A stretch of DNA of 64,000 nt from Ferdinandcohnia sp036962685 (GCF_036962685.1 NZ_JBALOP010000017.1:62001-126000), one strand, 5' to 3'. Numbered from the stretch's first letter, positions 39,354 through 48,994 are shown. Notes: generated by a model not told the origin, from the letters alone. Program-made: numbers and translations.

Positions 39354-40133
39354 ATGGAAGATTTAATTCAATTAGAAGGTAAAAATATTGTCGTCATGGG
39401 CGTAGCGAATGAAAGAAGTATTGCTTGGGGTGTTGCTGAATCCCTTTATAAAGCTGGAGCAAAAGTCATTTATACGTATCGTCTAGATCGTTCACGTGAA
39501 AAGCTAGAAAAATTATTAGAGAAATACAACTACCCAGCAGAATTGATTGTCAGATGTGACGTGAACAGCGATGAAAGCATCTCACAAGCATTTACTGAAA
39601 TCGGTGAAAAAGTAGGAACGATTCATGGGTTAGTGCACTCTGTAGCATTCGCAAATGCTGATGACTTAAAAGGCGATTTTATTGATACATCAAGAGATGG
39701 ATATGCATTCGCACAAGACACAAGTAGCTATTCTTTAGTAGCGGCAGCAAAAGCAGCTCGACCATACTTAGCGGAAGATGCTTCTATCCTTACTATGTCT
39801 TACCTAGGTGCTGTACGCGCTCTTCCTGGTTATAATGTGATGGGAATTGCAAAAGCTTCACTTGAAGCATGTGTAAGATACCTTACATTTGACCTTGGAA
39901 AAGATGGAGTTAGAATCAATGCGATTTCAGCGGGTCCGATTAGAACGTTAGCTGCCAAAGGAGTACCTGGCTTTAATGATATTATGAAAATGATTGAAGA
40001 AAAGGCTCCACTTAAGCGTAATGTAACAAAAGAAGATGTCGGTAACATGTCCATCGCCATGCTGAGCAACCTTTCACGCGGAGTGACGGGCGAAGTCATT
40101 TACGTTGATTCTGGATATAGTATTGTCGGGTAA
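39354..40133 (+). CDS. fabI: Enoyl-ACP reductase FabI, 259 aa
   Basis: NADH-dependent last step of fatty acid elongation. The N-terminal cofactor block is NIVVMGVANERSIAWGVAES and the catalytic Tyr...Lys appears as GYNVMGIAKASLEA (Y-x6-K). C-terminal RGVTGEVIYVDSGYSI is normal. Start at ATG 39354 (MEDLIQLEG) after GGAGGTAAC. A FapR-like palindrome in its promoter matches known fabI control in Bacillus. Triclosan is the classical inhibitor of this enzyme. Confidence 0.95.
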   Translation: MEDLIQLEGKNIVVMGVANERSIAWGVAESLYKAGAKVIYTYRLDRSREKLEKLLEKYNYPAELIVRCDVNSDESISQAFTEIGEKVGTIHGLVHSVAFANADDLKGDFIDTSRDGYAFAQDTSSYSLVAAAKAARPYLAEDASILTMSYLGAVRALPGYNVMGIAKASLEACVRYLTFDLGKDGVRINAISAGPIRTLAAKGVPGFNDIMKMIEEKAPLKRNVTKEDVGNMSIAMLSNLSRGVTGEVIYVDSGYSIVG

Positions 40134-40140
40134 TAAGAAA

Positions 40141-40260
40141 TGCGGAAGGTACTTACCCATCGGCAACAAGCATTAGAGAAGCGCTGACAGAAGGGGCATT
40201 TTACCTTCCCAAGCGATTAGCTCAGACCAAAGAGCCGGTAGCACCTGGAGCTAGACAATA
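40141..40260 (+). repeat. Intergenic repeat family B, copy 1
   Basis: Contains CATCGGCAACAAGC, AGCGCTGACAGAAGG, TTTTACCTTCCCAAGCGATT, CTCAGACCAAAGAGCC and GGAGCTAGACAA. The same blocks occur at 43848, 52671 and 58721; this resembles a mobile-like palindromic repeat known in Bacillus intergenic regions. Confidence 0.8.
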
Positions 40261-40263
40261 TAA

Positions 40264-40296
40264 AGAAGAGGGCGACCATTTGGTTCGCCCTCTTCT
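40264..40296. terminator. Bidirectional terminator between fabI and antiporter
   Basis: AGAAGAGGGCG-N11-CGCCCTCTTCT, followed by ACTTTT; serves the convergent genes. Confidence 0.9.
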
Positions 40297-40300
40297 ACTT

Positions 40301-42148
40301 TTAGAATTCTAAATCCACTTTTAATTCGTCAACATACTCCCTAGAGCCTGTAACAATTAATCGGTCCCCAAGTAGAAGTTCTGTATCACCATGCGGCACA
40401 ATTGAATCTTTGCCTCTAAAGATTCGAACAAAGATAACATCTCCAGTAAACGGAAAATTCCGCAGCATGGTTCCATCATAAAGACTATTGTTCATTTCAA
40501 TTTGATACAAGGAATTATCTTGATTTGTCAGGATCGTCATGATACCTGGTGCCTCAATTAAAGCACGAAGTAATGTATTTGTAGACATTAATAATGAGAA
40601 TACATCAATATTTTGATCCTTGAGTTCATCTCCAAGTTCACTTGATTCAATTCTCGCAATAACGCGATCCACTCCAGTTTCCTTCGCAAATTTTGCAATC
40701 TCCGCATTCTGTTCATCAGATCCTGTTGTAATAACTAAAACATCCACATCAAACACATCTGAACTCTGAAGGCTCTCAATCGAATAATCGGCTAGTTCTA
40801 CAATATCAAACAAAGAATCAGAATGTCTTTTATCAATTTTATCCTGAGTTGTATGGTATATCGTCGTATCATATAGCTTTGAATTCAATTCCCTAGTCAC
40901 AGGTAAAGACATTTGGTTTGCCCCAATAAAGGCAACGCGAATAATTGGTTCTTCGTCGACTTGCTTCGGAAAAAGCTTTTTGAACCCAATTGGCGAAACA
41001 ATACTTGCAATAACAGCAACTAAGATTAAAGCACCTGACATTCTATCATCAATAATCCCCATTTTTTCCCCAACAGTTGCTGCTGCAATAACAAGAGATA
41101 GCGTTGATGTTAATAAGGCACCGGCTCCAATCGTGGTTCGCCAATCATACCAGCGCTTTATATATAGAATCGGAAGCATTTTTGAAATCACTAAAGCAAT
41201 AAATAATAATGGAATGAGCAATAAGATTTTCGGATCCTGGAAAAGTGCCCATAAGTCGAGTTCAACCCCAATCATCACGAAAAAGATTGGAATTAAGAAT
41301 CCATAGCCAAATGAATCAAGCTGTTGTACCATTTCGTGATTTGGTGACAATAACGATACTAATACACCAGCTAAAAACGCACCTAATATATTCTCTGCAC
41401 CGATCGTTTCAGATAGTGCAACAAGGATTATGATTAATGCAAAAATGGCCCTTGTTCCAATTTGAACCGTTCCTTTTGACATTGTTTCAAGGAATGAACG
41501 ATTTTGAAACCTCTTCCCCACTAAATATAAAAGTACCCCAGCACCAAACAAGATTAACAAGAGCCACATATTGCTCTCTCCGCCTCCGTAAATGGAGGCA
41601 AAAACAGCAAGTAAAATCATGGTAACAAGGTCAGCTACTACTGCAACAAGTAAAATAATCTGACCAATATTTGTTTTCATGATTTGGGCATCCTTAAGGG
41701 TTGGCACTACAACCCCTAATGAAATTGTCGAAATAATTAACGTCATTAAAAAGGCATTATCCGTAAACCCTGTCCACACAAATAGATATGATAGCAGTAG
41801 CGATAATATAAAAATTCCTGCAAAAACGACAACGGAAACTAGGAAAGTACTTGGAGCCTTTTTACCACTAGGCAATGTTTGTTTCTTTTTTCCTCCAACA
41901 AAAGCAGAAAAGTCAATTTCAAGCCCGCTTAAAAACATTAAAAAGATAAATCCTAAAGTTGATAAGGTTTCAAGCCACATATCAGGTTCAACCACGTCAA
42001 ACCCACTTTTTCCGATCATAATCCCCATAATAATTTCTGCAACAACGACAGGAATTACCCTTAGTTTAAACCTATGTAATAACAGTGGTGTCAAAAATGC
42101 CACCACCATCACAATCACTAACGATGTTAATGAAGCACCATGTTCCAT
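40301..42148 (-). CDS. yjbQ: CPA2 cation/H+ antiporter with RCK domain (YjbQ-like), 615 aa
   Basis: Residues 1-390 are a KefB/NapA-type exchanger with twelve spans (SGLEIDFSAFVGGKKK, LGAFLAGVLVSLLSPNHEMV, FFVMIGVELD). Residues 400-525 are a TrkA-N/RCK nucleotide domain (VAFIGANQMSLPVTRELN) and 530-615 a TrkA-C/RCK_C domain (LLGDRLIVTGSREYVDELK). Its size equals B. subtilis YjbQ. It exchanges K+ or Na+ for protons; TrkA-C domains of this type can bind c-di-AMP, which would connect it to the riboswitch-controlled symporter. mgtE lies 31 bases upstream and is likely cotranscribed. Confidence 0.88.
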   Translation of the reverse strand: MEHGASLTSLVIVMVVAFLTPLLLHRFKLRVIPVVVAEIIMGIMIGKSGFDVVEPDMWLETLSTLGFIFLMFLSGLEIDFSAFVGGKKKQTLPSGKKAPSTFLVSVVVFAGIFILSLLLSYLFVWTGFTDNAFLMTLIISTISLGVVVPTLKDAQIMKTNIGQIILLVAVVADLVTMILLAVFASIYGGGESNMWLLLILFGAGVLLYLVGKRFQNRSFLETMSKGTVQIGTRAIFALIIILVALSETIGAENILGAFLAGVLVSLLSPNHEMVQQLDSFGYGFLIPIFFVMIGVELDLWALFQDPKILLLIPLLFIALVISKMLPILYIKRWYDWRTTIGAGALLTSTLSLVIAAATVGEKMGIIDDRMSGALILVAVIASIVSPIGFKKLFPKQVDEEPIIRVAFIGANQMSLPVTRELNSKLYDTTIYHTTQDKIDKRHSDSLFDIVELADYSIESLQSSDVFDVDVLVITTGSDEQNAEIAKFAKETGVDRVIARIESSELGDELKDQNIDVFSLLMSTNTLLRALIEAPGIMTILTNQDNSLYQIEMNNSLYDGTMLRNFPFTGDVIFVRIFRGKDSIVPHGDTELLLGDRLIVTGSREYVDELKVDLEF

Positions 42149-42179
42149 GTTTTACCCCCTTGTATTTTATTTTAATTTA

Positions 42180-43565
42180 TCAAACAAGATACCCCATAAA
42201 AAAGGTTGCTAATCCAAAATAAATTAAAATACTAATAATGTCATTAATTGTGGTAATAAAAGGTCCTGAAGCAACCGCTGGGTCAACCTTCAAACGATGC
42301 ATTAATAATGGTACAAGTGCACCAGCAAGTGTCGCTACAATTAATGTAATTAAAATTGAAAATCCAACTAATAGTCCAAGAAAGAAATCACCTTTCCAAA
42401 AATAGACCACAAACATGATGACCGTTCCACATACGGCCCCAGTTATGACACCGGTCCCCGCTTCCCTAAGGATTAATAGCCATTTATTTTCTTCCTCATC
42501 CTCACCAATCGCAATTCGACGTACGGCAACAGCCAAGGCTTGTGTTCCTGTATTACCAGCCATTCCCGCAATTAACGGGATAAAAACGGCTAAAATTGCA
42601 ACTTGATCTAAAGTTGCTTCAAATCGCCCAATTAAGCTTGCTGTCATCATTCCTAGGAAGGATAAAATGATGAGCCATGGCAATCTTTTTTTAGCAGATG
42701 TAAAAATATTTTTATCAGCCGAGTCAACATCTGAAATCCCCGCAAGCTTTGAGTAGTCATCAGAAGCCTCTTCATCCATTACATCAATAATGTCATCAAC
42801 GGTAATAATTCCCAGTAAGTGATTTTGAAAATCGATAACCGGAACCGCTAAGAAATTATAGTCCTTCATCCTCCGAGCTACCTCTTCTTGGTCTTCACTG
42901 ACAGAAACAGAAACAACACGATCATTCATAATTTCATGGATCATTGTATCGTCATCACTTACAAGCAAATCACGAATTGAAATGACACCGACAAGCTGTT
43001 TTTCTTCATCTATCACATAGACATAATAAATCGTTTCAGCACGAGGAGCTTCCTTTTTCAAAATGTACATGGCTGACTTTACAGTTTGATTGGCATGTAT
43101 CGCGATATATTCGGTAGTCATAATACTACCGGCAGTATATTCTTCATAATGAAGAAGCTGTTTAATTTCCCCCGCAGCTTCATCATCCATAATAGTCAAA
43201 TAGCTTGCGACCTGATCTTTGTTTAATTCATTCAATACATCAACGGCATCGTCGGCATACATTTGTGAAAGCATATCCGCGACAAAGGTTGGATCCATCT
43301 CAGACAAAAGCTCTTCATATTCATTCTCATCTATCTCAAGGTTTTCAAAAACCTCCGCCATTTCAGCTGGAGACAAAAATTGATATATGTGCATTCTAAA
43401 ATCTATTGGCAGTTTTGCATAGAACTTAGATTTTTCATACGGATGTATTTCTAAAAATAATGACCTAAATTGATCAATATCCTCATTTTGAAGAGCTGTT
43501 AACAATTGTTCTGTTTCTAACTGTTGCTGTTCTTTTTCATTTACTTCCTGTTGCAACATATTCAT
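42180..43565 (-). CDS. mgtE: Magnesium transporter MgtE, about 461 aa
   Basis: An N-terminal MgtE helical domain (residues 15-130), two CBS motifs (residues about 135-255: TTEYIAIHANQTVKSAMYIL and NFLAVPVIDFQNHLLGIITV) and five membrane spans including the pore block AGMAGNTGTQALAVAVRR. Mg2+ channel closed by binding Mg2+ in the CBS dimer. Start at ATG 43565, or at ATG 43559 two codons on; both have a GGAGG at usable spacing. I see no M-box riboswitch upstream; that space holds a repeat instead. Confidence 0.95.
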   Translation of the reverse strand: MNMLQQEVNEKEQQQLETEQLLTALQNEDIDQFRSLFLEIHPYEKSKFYAKLPIDFRMHIYQFLSPAEMAEVFENLEIDENEYEELLSEMDPTFVADMLSQMYADDAVDVLNELNKDQVASYLTIMDDEAAGEIKQLLHYEEYTAGSIMTTEYIAIHANQTVKSAMYILKKEAPRAETIYYVYVIDEEKQLVGVISIRDLLVSDDDTMIHEIMNDRVVSVSVSEDQEEVARRMKDYNFLAVPVIDFQNHLLGIITVDDIIDVMDEEASDDYSKLAGISDVDSADKNIFTSAKKRLPWLIILSFLGMMTASLIGRFEATLDQVAILAVFIPLIAGMAGNTGTQALAVAVRRIAIGEDEEENKWLLILREAGTGVITGAVCGTVIMFVVYFWKGDFFLGLLVGFSILITLIVATLAGALVPLLMHRLKVDPAVASGPFITTINDIISILIYFGLATFFMGYLV

Positions 43566-43591
43566 CCTCCTCCCTCCTAACAACTGAAAAA

Positions 43592-43716
43592 TCAAATGCG
43601 CCTTGGCGTATTAGCGCCCAGATTTTTTCGAGCAAGCTCGAAAATTTTCCTTTGAAAATCTGTGGCATCCGCCGGAGGCTTTAACTTTAATCAGCCTACT
43701 GCTGATTAAAGTTAAA
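43592..43716 (+). repeat. Repeat family A, copy 1 (short form)
   Basis: CAAATGCGCCTTGGCGTATT, then CCCAGATTTT, a CGAGCAAGCTCG hairpin, AAAATCTGTGGCATCCGCCG and GAGGCTTTAA. It ends in a terminal palindrome ACTTTAATCAGC/GCTGATTAAAGT. AGATTTT and AAAATCT pair around the inner hairpin. Confidence 0.85.
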
Positions 43717-43847
43717 ATCTTAACATACATTTCATAAAATGTAACATACGACCATTTACTTTTTACGGCAATATGTATATCATTATTTTTTTAGTTTGCA
43801 TTATACAATCAATCAAAAATAAGCTAAGATAGAATTGGCTAATCGAA

Positions 43848-43969
43848 ATGCGCTAAGAGCGCCTGATTATCGGCGACAAGCATAAGACGAACGCTGACAG
43901 AAGCTTCCTTTTACCTTCCGAAGCAATTGGCTTAGACTAGAGAGCCGATGGTGACTGGATCTAGACAAA
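43848..43969 (+). repeat. Intergenic repeat family B, copy 2
   Basis: GCGCTAAGAGCGCC, ATCGGCGACAAGCATAAGAC, GCTGACAGAAG, CCTTTTACCTTCCGAAGC, TTGGCTTAGACTAGAGAGCC, CTGGATCTAGACAA. Together with family A copy 1 and AT-rich DNA this fills the 484 bases between mgtE and the SEDS gene; no small gene is seen there. Confidence 0.8.
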
Positions 43970-44049
43970 AATTAAATTATTGGATATTGAATGATACCCT
44001 GTTTTCTATGATATAAAACTCGTGCCTGATTAGAAAGGATTTTTTATCC

Positions 44050-45225
44050 ATGAATAAAGAAAATACTCCTCAAAAAATTGATTATACATTGTTGTTTATT
44101 TTATTTCTAATGGCCATCGTTAGTGCCATCGCAATCCAAAGTGCACAGCCCTTTTTACCAGAAAAGCTTAAAAATATAAATTTCGCAGCCCAACAACTTC
44201 AGTGGTATGTGATTGGAATTGTCGCCATCATCGGGACAATGGTTATTGATTTTGACCGTTTTAAAATGATTTCCTGGTATTTATATGGATTCGGGATGTT
44301 ATTATTATTTGGACTCTTTGTTGAAAAATATATTGTCGACATCCCCTTTGCTTCAAAAGTAAAGGGTGCAACAAGCTGGTACAACTTTGGTTTCGCAAGC
44401 TTCCAGCCATCTGAATTAATGAAGATTATTATAATCATTGTGTTAAGTAAAATTATTGCAGATCACCGTGAACAATATCCGATTAATACGATTAAGGATG
44501 ATCTTCTTCTTATCGGTAAGATTATGCTAGCGTCTGCCCCACCGATTGGGTTTTTAGTGTTACAGCCTGATATGGGGATGACCATGGTCTTTATGTCAAT
44601 CATTGCAACAATGATTCTTGTTGCAGGTATTAAATGGAGAATTATTTTTACAGCTATATTTTCAGCTATACTTGCCGTATCTACAGGTGTTTTTCTCTAC
44701 TTTTATTTTCCAGACTTTTTCTTTAAATATATCATTCAGGATTATCAGATGAGCCGTTTTTATGGCTGGCTTACTCCTTGGGACACTGCAGGTAATGAAG
44801 GACATCAACTAGTCCGCTCCATGCTCGCAATTGGATCTGGCCAGTTAAACGGCAAAGGCTTCCAGGAATCTGAGGTTACTATTCCAGAAGGACATACCGA
44901 TTTTATTTTTGCTGTTGTTGCCGAGCAATTTGGATTCATTGGAACAAGTATTATTATTTCCTTATTCTTCTTATTAATCTACCGAATGATTCATATTGCA
45001 CTCGAAAGTCACGATCCATACGGCAGTTACTTATGTGCAGGTGTGATCGGTATGATTACGTTCCAAGTATTCCAAAACGTTGGAATGACAGTTGGAATCT
45101 TACCAATCACGGGTCTTCCATTACCGTTCGTTAGTTATGGAGGTAGCTCCCTCGCCACCTATATGATTGCAATCGGAATTGTGCTGAACGTTCGTTCAAG
45201 AACAAAGAAATTTATGTTTGACTAA
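44050..45225 (+). CDS. SEDS protein (RodA/FtsW/SpoVE family), 391 aa
   Basis: Ten membrane spans. The conserved extracellular loop is ESEVTIPEGHTDFIFAVVAE and the putative catalytic Asp-containing block is LVLQPDMGMTMVF; GLPLPFVSYGGSSL is near the end. SEDS proteins polymerise lipid II with a partner class B PBP. The length and loop are closest to RodA-type proteins, but no PBP gene is adjacent. A terminator follows. Confidence 0.88.
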   Translation: MNKENTPQKIDYTLLFILFLMAIVSAIAIQSAQPFLPEKLKNINFAAQQLQWYVIGIVAIIGTMVIDFDRFKMISWYLYGFGMLLLFGLFVEKYIVDIPFASKVKGATSWYNFGFASFQPSELMKIIIIIVLSKIIADHREQYPINTIKDDLLLIGKIMLASAPPIGFLVLQPDMGMTMVFMSIIATMILVAGIKWRIIFTAIFSAILAVSTGVFLYFYFPDFFFKYIIQDYQMSRFYGWLTPWDTAGNEGHQLVRSMLAIGSGQLNGKGFQESEVTIPEGHTDFIFAVVAEQFGFIGTSIIISLFFLLIYRMIHIALESHDPYGSYLCAGVIGMITFQVFQNVGMTVGILPITGLPLPFVSYGGSSLATYMIAIGIVLNVRSRTKKFMFD

Positions 45226-45237
45226 TTTGAAATAAAA

Positions 45238-45278
45238 TCACGCCATACTTCTTATAATAGGGGTGGCGTGATTTTTTT
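45238..45278 (+). terminator. Terminator of SEDS gene
   Basis: ATCACGCCA and TGGCGTGAT pair across a 17-base loop, followed by TTTTTTTA. Confidence 0.88.
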
Positions 45279-45295
45279 ATAGAAAGGAACTTATA

Positions 45296-46033
45296 ATGAA
45301 AATAGATGTAATCGGTGACATTCATGGGTGTTATAAGGAGTTTAAAGAATTAACAACGAAATTAGGTTATTCGTGGGAGAGCGGGATTCCAATACATAAT
45401 GAACGGGTTCTAGCTTTTGTCGGCGACTTAACAGATCGTGGACCAGAGTCCTTGAAGGTTATTAAAATTGTATACAGGCTCGTTGTTCAGGAAAAAAAGG
45501 CCTATTATGTCCCGGGCAATCACTGTAATAAGCTATATCGATATTTTCTCGGGAACAAAGTCCAAGCTACACATGGCTTGGAAACAACCGTGGCCGAATA
45601 TGAGACATTGAATAAAAATGAACAAGAATCTATTCGAGATCAGTTTGTTGAGCTATATGAAGGTGCCCCACTCTACGAAAGGTTAAATGGAGGAAAATTA
45701 GTAATAGCCCACGCCGGGTTACGTGAGGATTATATCGGCCGGGATGATAAAAAAGTAAAGACTTTCGTGCTGTACGGGGACATTACCGGCAAGAATAATC
45801 CAGATGGTACTCCGGAAAGACGGGATTGGGCAAAGCATTATAAGGGTGCTTCGTGGATTGTCTATGGGCACACGCCAGTGAGAGAACCTAGATGGGTGAA
45901 CAATACCGTAAATATTGATACTGGTTGCGTGTTTGGCGGTGGTTTGACGGCTTTAAGATATCCGGAGATGGAAACAGTCTCAGTGCCTTCGACAATGCCG
46001 CTTGTAGCGGAGAAGTTTCGGGAGTTTGGATAA
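45296..46033 (+). CDS. prpE: Bis(5'-nucleosyl)-tetraphosphatase PrpE, 245 aa
   Basis: A metallophosphatase with the blocks VIGDIHGCYKEF, FVGDLTDRGPES, YVPGNHCNKLYRYF and WIVYGHTPVREP. PrpE cleaves Ap4A asymmetrically and has a reported role in spore germination in B. subtilis. Position beside yjbO, nadK and relQ homologues agrees with the B. subtilis order. AAAGGAAC precedes the ATG. Confidence 0.93.
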   Translation: MKIDVIGDIHGCYKEFKELTTKLGYSWESGIPIHNERVLAFVGDLTDRGPESLKVIKIVYRLVVQEKKAYYVPGNHCNKLYRYFLGNKVQATHGLETTVAEYETLNKNEQESIRDQFVELYEGAPLYERLNGGKLVIAHAGLREDYIGRDDKKVKTFVLYGDITGKNNPDGTPERRDWAKHYKGASWIVYGHTPVREPRWVNNTVNIDTGCVFGGGLTALRYPEMETVSVPSTMPLVAEKFREFG

Positions 46034-46199
46034 TGCTAGGGTATCTTATGGAGTATGCATCTGCAGCTTGGGTTACCTTTTTTGATGAATTGATTTCGGA
46101 ATAGGAACGAATTATTGGTTTGCGTTACCATTTTGGTTTACTTCTATCTAGAACGGGCACGATTCGGTTGCTTGCGTTACCCTTTTGTTCAATTATGCC

Positions 46200-46350
46200 T
46201 TTGCAGTATACCATTTATCGTTTTTCGGATCAGTGATATAACGCTTAACCCGTTTGCAGTATACCATTAATCGTAGCTCGGATTAGCGATATACCGTTTA
46301 ACCCGTTTGCAGTATACCATTTATCTTTTTTCGGCTGAACGATATATTGG
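46200..46350 (+). repeat. 53-bp tandem repeat, 2.8 copies
   Basis: Units begin TTTGCAGTATACCAT at 46200, 46253 and 46306. Each holds a TCG...TCGG block and GATATA. Downstream of prpE in a 351-base space with no gene; the first part (46034-46199) contains looser relatives (GCGTTACC twice). Confidence 0.85.
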
Positions 46351-46374
46351 AACCTTTCCAAACTACCTCAACAC

Positions 46375-46401
46375 AAAAGCGACCTCACAAGGTCGCTTTT
46401 T
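46375..46401. terminator. Terminator of yjbO homologue
   Basis: AAAAGCGACC-TCACAA-GGTCGCTTTTT; overlaps the 3' end of the pseudouridine synthase gene; works on both strands. Confidence 0.9.
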
Positions 46402-47284
46402 CCAATAACTCTTTCATATCCTCCGGTAGTTCGGCATAAAAGACTACCTCATTTTTATCCATAGGGTGCAAAAAACGAAGCTCTCTGCAATGAAGAGCTT
46501 GCCTACCGATTTCCCTGCGCTCACCACCATACAAATCATCCCCTACAATCGGATGACCAATATGAGATAGATGGACACGAATTTGATGGGTTCTCCCAGT
46601 CTCTAGTTGAAGCTGCACATGCGTGCAATCACCAAACTTCTGAATGACCTGAAAATGGGTAACCGCTCTTTGACCATCCTCCCGTACCTGGCGCTCAATT
46701 ATGCTATCGTCCTTCCGCCCAATCGGAGCATCTATTGTCCCGGAATCCCCAACTAGTCCATCATGTATGATGGCTTCATACGTCCTTTTCAATCTTCCAG
46801 CCTTTTGCTGCACAGATAATAGATGATGGATGTGACGATGCTTAGCAACTAGCAATAATCCAGATGTATCTCGATCAAGTCGATTTACTAAATGAACCGT
46901 TGCACCAAGGCCTAATGACAGATAATAATACAAAAGTGCATTTGCTAGACTTCCAGTCCGGCTCTCACGGGAAGGAATTGATTGCTGATATGGCGGTTTG
47001 TTCACAACCAATACATAAGGGTCCTCGTAAACAATCTGTATAGGTAGATTTTCAGGTATTAGTTCTAAACTTGGTTCCTCTGGTGGGAATACAACCTTTA
47101 GAACCTCGCCTTCGATTAAACGGTGTCGAACCGTAACAGGAACGCTATTTATAAAAATGCCACCACCAGCGAACTTAATATCGGTAAGAGCCGTTCTTGA
47201 AATATCTTGTTCTTTTACAAATTCTTTAACTAACTTTCCTGAATCTTGTGATGATATTTTCCATTCTAATGTAAAAGCCTCCAC
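46385..47284 (-). CDS. yjbO: RluA/RluD-family pseudouridine synthase (YjbO-like), 299 aa
   Basis: An N-terminal S4-like RNA-binding segment (KEFVKEQDISRTALTDIKFA) and the catalytic block HLVNRLDRDTSGLLLVAKHR, with the active Asp in RLDRDTSG. It isomerises uridine to pseudouridine in rRNA or tRNA. GTG start after AGAGGAA. In B. subtilis yjbO lies beside nadK (yjbN), as here, but a 227-base repeat block separates them. Confidence 0.92.
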   Translation of the reverse strand: MEAFTLEWKISSQDSGKLVKEFVKEQDISRTALTDIKFAGGGIFINSVPVTVRHRLIEGEVLKVVFPPEEPSLELIPENLPIQIVYEDPYVLVVNKPPYQQSIPSRESRTGSLANALLYYYLSLGLGATVHLVNRLDRDTSGLLLVAKHRHIHHLLSVQQKAGRLKRTYEAIIHDGLVGDSGTIDAPIGRKDDSIIERQVREDGQRAVTHFQVIQKFGDCTHVQLQLETGRTHQIRVHLSHIGHPIVGDDLYGGERREIGRQALHCRELRFLHPMDKNEVVFYAELPEDMKELLEKATL

Positions 47285-47289
47285 ATTCC

Positions 47290-47511
47290 TCTATCCCTTC
47301 CAAATGTCCAGCTACGACTCGCAGCGAATAGCGAGACTTCCCTCACCCTTCGTACGATAAGCTCAACATCGGTTCACTTTGTTCACCGTGTTTCCTTTAT
47401 CTCCTTAAGGAACACAGACTAAGTACGCCACGTCCAGTGGCAACGTCTGTGTGACCCACTTCGTGTGGGCCCCAGTCCGTACGTCGCTATACGCTCGCCT
47501 CCGCTTTTCTG
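47290..47511. repeat. GC-richer repeat block with shared module
   Basis: Contains ACTAAGTACGCCACGTCCAG, TGGCAACGTCTGTGTGACCC and ACTTCGTGTGGGCC. This is the reverse complement, with a few changes, of the module inside family A copies at 49031 and 49612. The rest (TACGACTCGCAGCGAATAGC, TACGTCGCTATACGCTCGCC) is palindromic over a long distance. No gene seen. Confidence 0.7.
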
Positions 47512-48306
47512 TTAGTCCGAAATAAACGAATCACGTACCCTCTTCCAAAATGGGAAGGGGCGGAAACGCGCAAAACGCACTTTTTCTGGAGCAACACGGC
47601 ATTGAATGGATTTCACATCCTTGTGTAAAAGGGTTAAATGGTCAATTGTAATATGAAAATCAACATCATTTACTGGTTTCATTAAAATCGAATGATGGTT
47701 CGGTAAAATTAATGGTGAACCGACCGTTCGAAACACCCGATTATTAATCGAGGCCATTTCAGCAACTTGAATTGCCTCAATCGAAGGATGTAAAATGGCA
47801 CCACCGAGTGCCTTGTTGTATGCAGTACTTCCTGAAGGTGTCGAAATACATAACCCATCTCCGCGGAATGTTTCAAATAGTTGTCCCTTGATTTCAAGGT
47901 CCATGACTAGTGAGCCTTCAACACTTTTAACCGTACATTCATTTAAGGCAAGGTATCTAGATTCACGCCCACCATTGATATAACGAATATATACCTCAAG
48001 TAATGGATATTCAACCACCTGGTATGGGGTTTTAGCAATAGCAATAACGAGTTTCTCGATTTCTTCTGGAACCCAGTCTGCATAAAACCCAAGATGCCCT
48101 GTGTGAATACCTACAAAAGCAGTTTTATCTAATCGGCTGCGGTAACGGTGAAAGGCATATAAAAGTGTACCATCTCCTCCGACAGTTACGACAATATCTG
48201 GTTGATCCTCGTCATATGTGAGCCCGAAGTCCATTAAGTATGTTTTTATTTTCTGCATTAATGTATTCGAGTTCGAGTCACCTCTCGAAGTTACAGCAAA
48301 TTTCAT
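47512..48306 (-). CDS. nadK: NAD kinase (PpnK/NadK), 264 aa
   Basis: Phosphorylates NAD to NADP. The motifs are TVGGDGTLLYAFHR (GGDGT) and CISTPSGSTAYNKALGGAIL, plus LALNECTVK-type NE region. Length is right for the Bacillus YjbN form. It begins 17 bases after relQ, so both are in one operon. Confidence 0.95.
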   Translation of the reverse strand: MKFAVTSRGDSNSNTLMQKIKTYLMDFGLTYDEDQPDIVVTVGGDGTLLYAFHRYRSRLDKTAFVGIHTGHLGFYADWVPEEIEKLVIAIAKTPYQVVEYPLLEVYIRYINGGRESRYLALNECTVKSVEGSLVMDLEIKGQLFETFRGDGLCISTPSGSTAYNKALGGAILHPSIEAIQVAEMASINNRVFRTVGSPLILPNHHSILMKPVNDVDFHITIDHLTLLHKDVKSIQCRVAPEKVRFARFRPFPFWKRVRDSFISD

Positions 48307-48323
48307 GTTTTACACCCTATCTA

Positions 48324-48959
48324 TTAAGATTTATCCTTACTATCCGTTTTTCTTGAAAAAATAACTTGCGCTTCTTGAATTTCGCCACGTATTTTGGACA
48401 TCTCCTCATCAAGAAGAAAAGCAGCCTCTGCAGCACGTTGTAAGCGATGCTCGATTTCTTCAGGAAATCTGCCTTTATATTTGTAGTTTAAGGAGTGTTC
48501 GATTGTTGCCCAAAAGTTCATAGCAAGAGTGCGAACCTGTATTTCTACTAAAATTTTCTTCTCACCATTGATGGTTTGAACAGGATACTTGATCACAAGA
48601 TGATAGGAACGATAACCGCTCTCTTTCTTTTGTGAAATATAGTTTCGTTCCTCAATGATTTCTAAATCATTTCGCATCCTTAATAATTCGACAACCAACT
48701 TGATATCGTCAACGAATTGACACATCATTCGTAAGCCTGCGATGTCTTGCATCTCTTCTTCGATTTTGTCGAGCGGAATGTTTTTCTTTATTGCTTTATC
48801 TAAAATACTTGGAATTGGCTTTACTCGTCCTGTTACAAATTCGATTGGGGAATGGGTTCCTTGCATTTCAAATTGTGCTCGCATTCCTTTAAACTTTATT
48901 TTTAGCTCATCAACCGCTTGCTTGTATGGAGCCAAAAAAAGATCCCAGTCTTTACTCAT
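48324..48959 (-). CDS. relQ: Small (p)ppGpp synthetase RelQ (YjbM), 211 aa
   Basis: A single RelA/SpoT synthetase domain: SPIEFVTGRVKPIPSILDKA, the DIAGLRMMCQFVDDI block and EIQVRTLAMNFWATIEHSLN. There is no hydrolase or TGS domain, as in SAS1/RelQ enzymes, which form tetramers and make pppGpp from GTP/GDP and ATP during cell-wall stress. It is cotranscribed with nadK. Confidence 0.95.
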   Translation of the reverse strand: MSKDWDLFLAPYKQAVDELKIKFKGMRAQFEMQGTHSPIEFVTGRVKPIPSILDKAIKKNIPLDKIEEEMQDIAGLRMMCQFVDDIKLVVELLRMRNDLEIIEERNYISQKKESGYRSYHLVIKYPVQTINGEKKILVEIQVRTLAMNFWATIEHSLNYKYKGRFPEEIEHRLQRAAEAAFLLDEEMSKIRGEIQEAQVIFSRKTDSKDKS

Positions 48960-48994
48960 AATAGACCCCCATTTTTCTTAGCATAGGAAAAAAT

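Noticed and set aside
43717..44049. M-box or other metal riboswitch near mgtE
   Set aside because: None of the conserved M-box blocks is present; the space is occupied by repeats.
46200..46350. CRISPR array from the 53-bp tandem units
   Set aside because: Units are directly joined without unique spacers.
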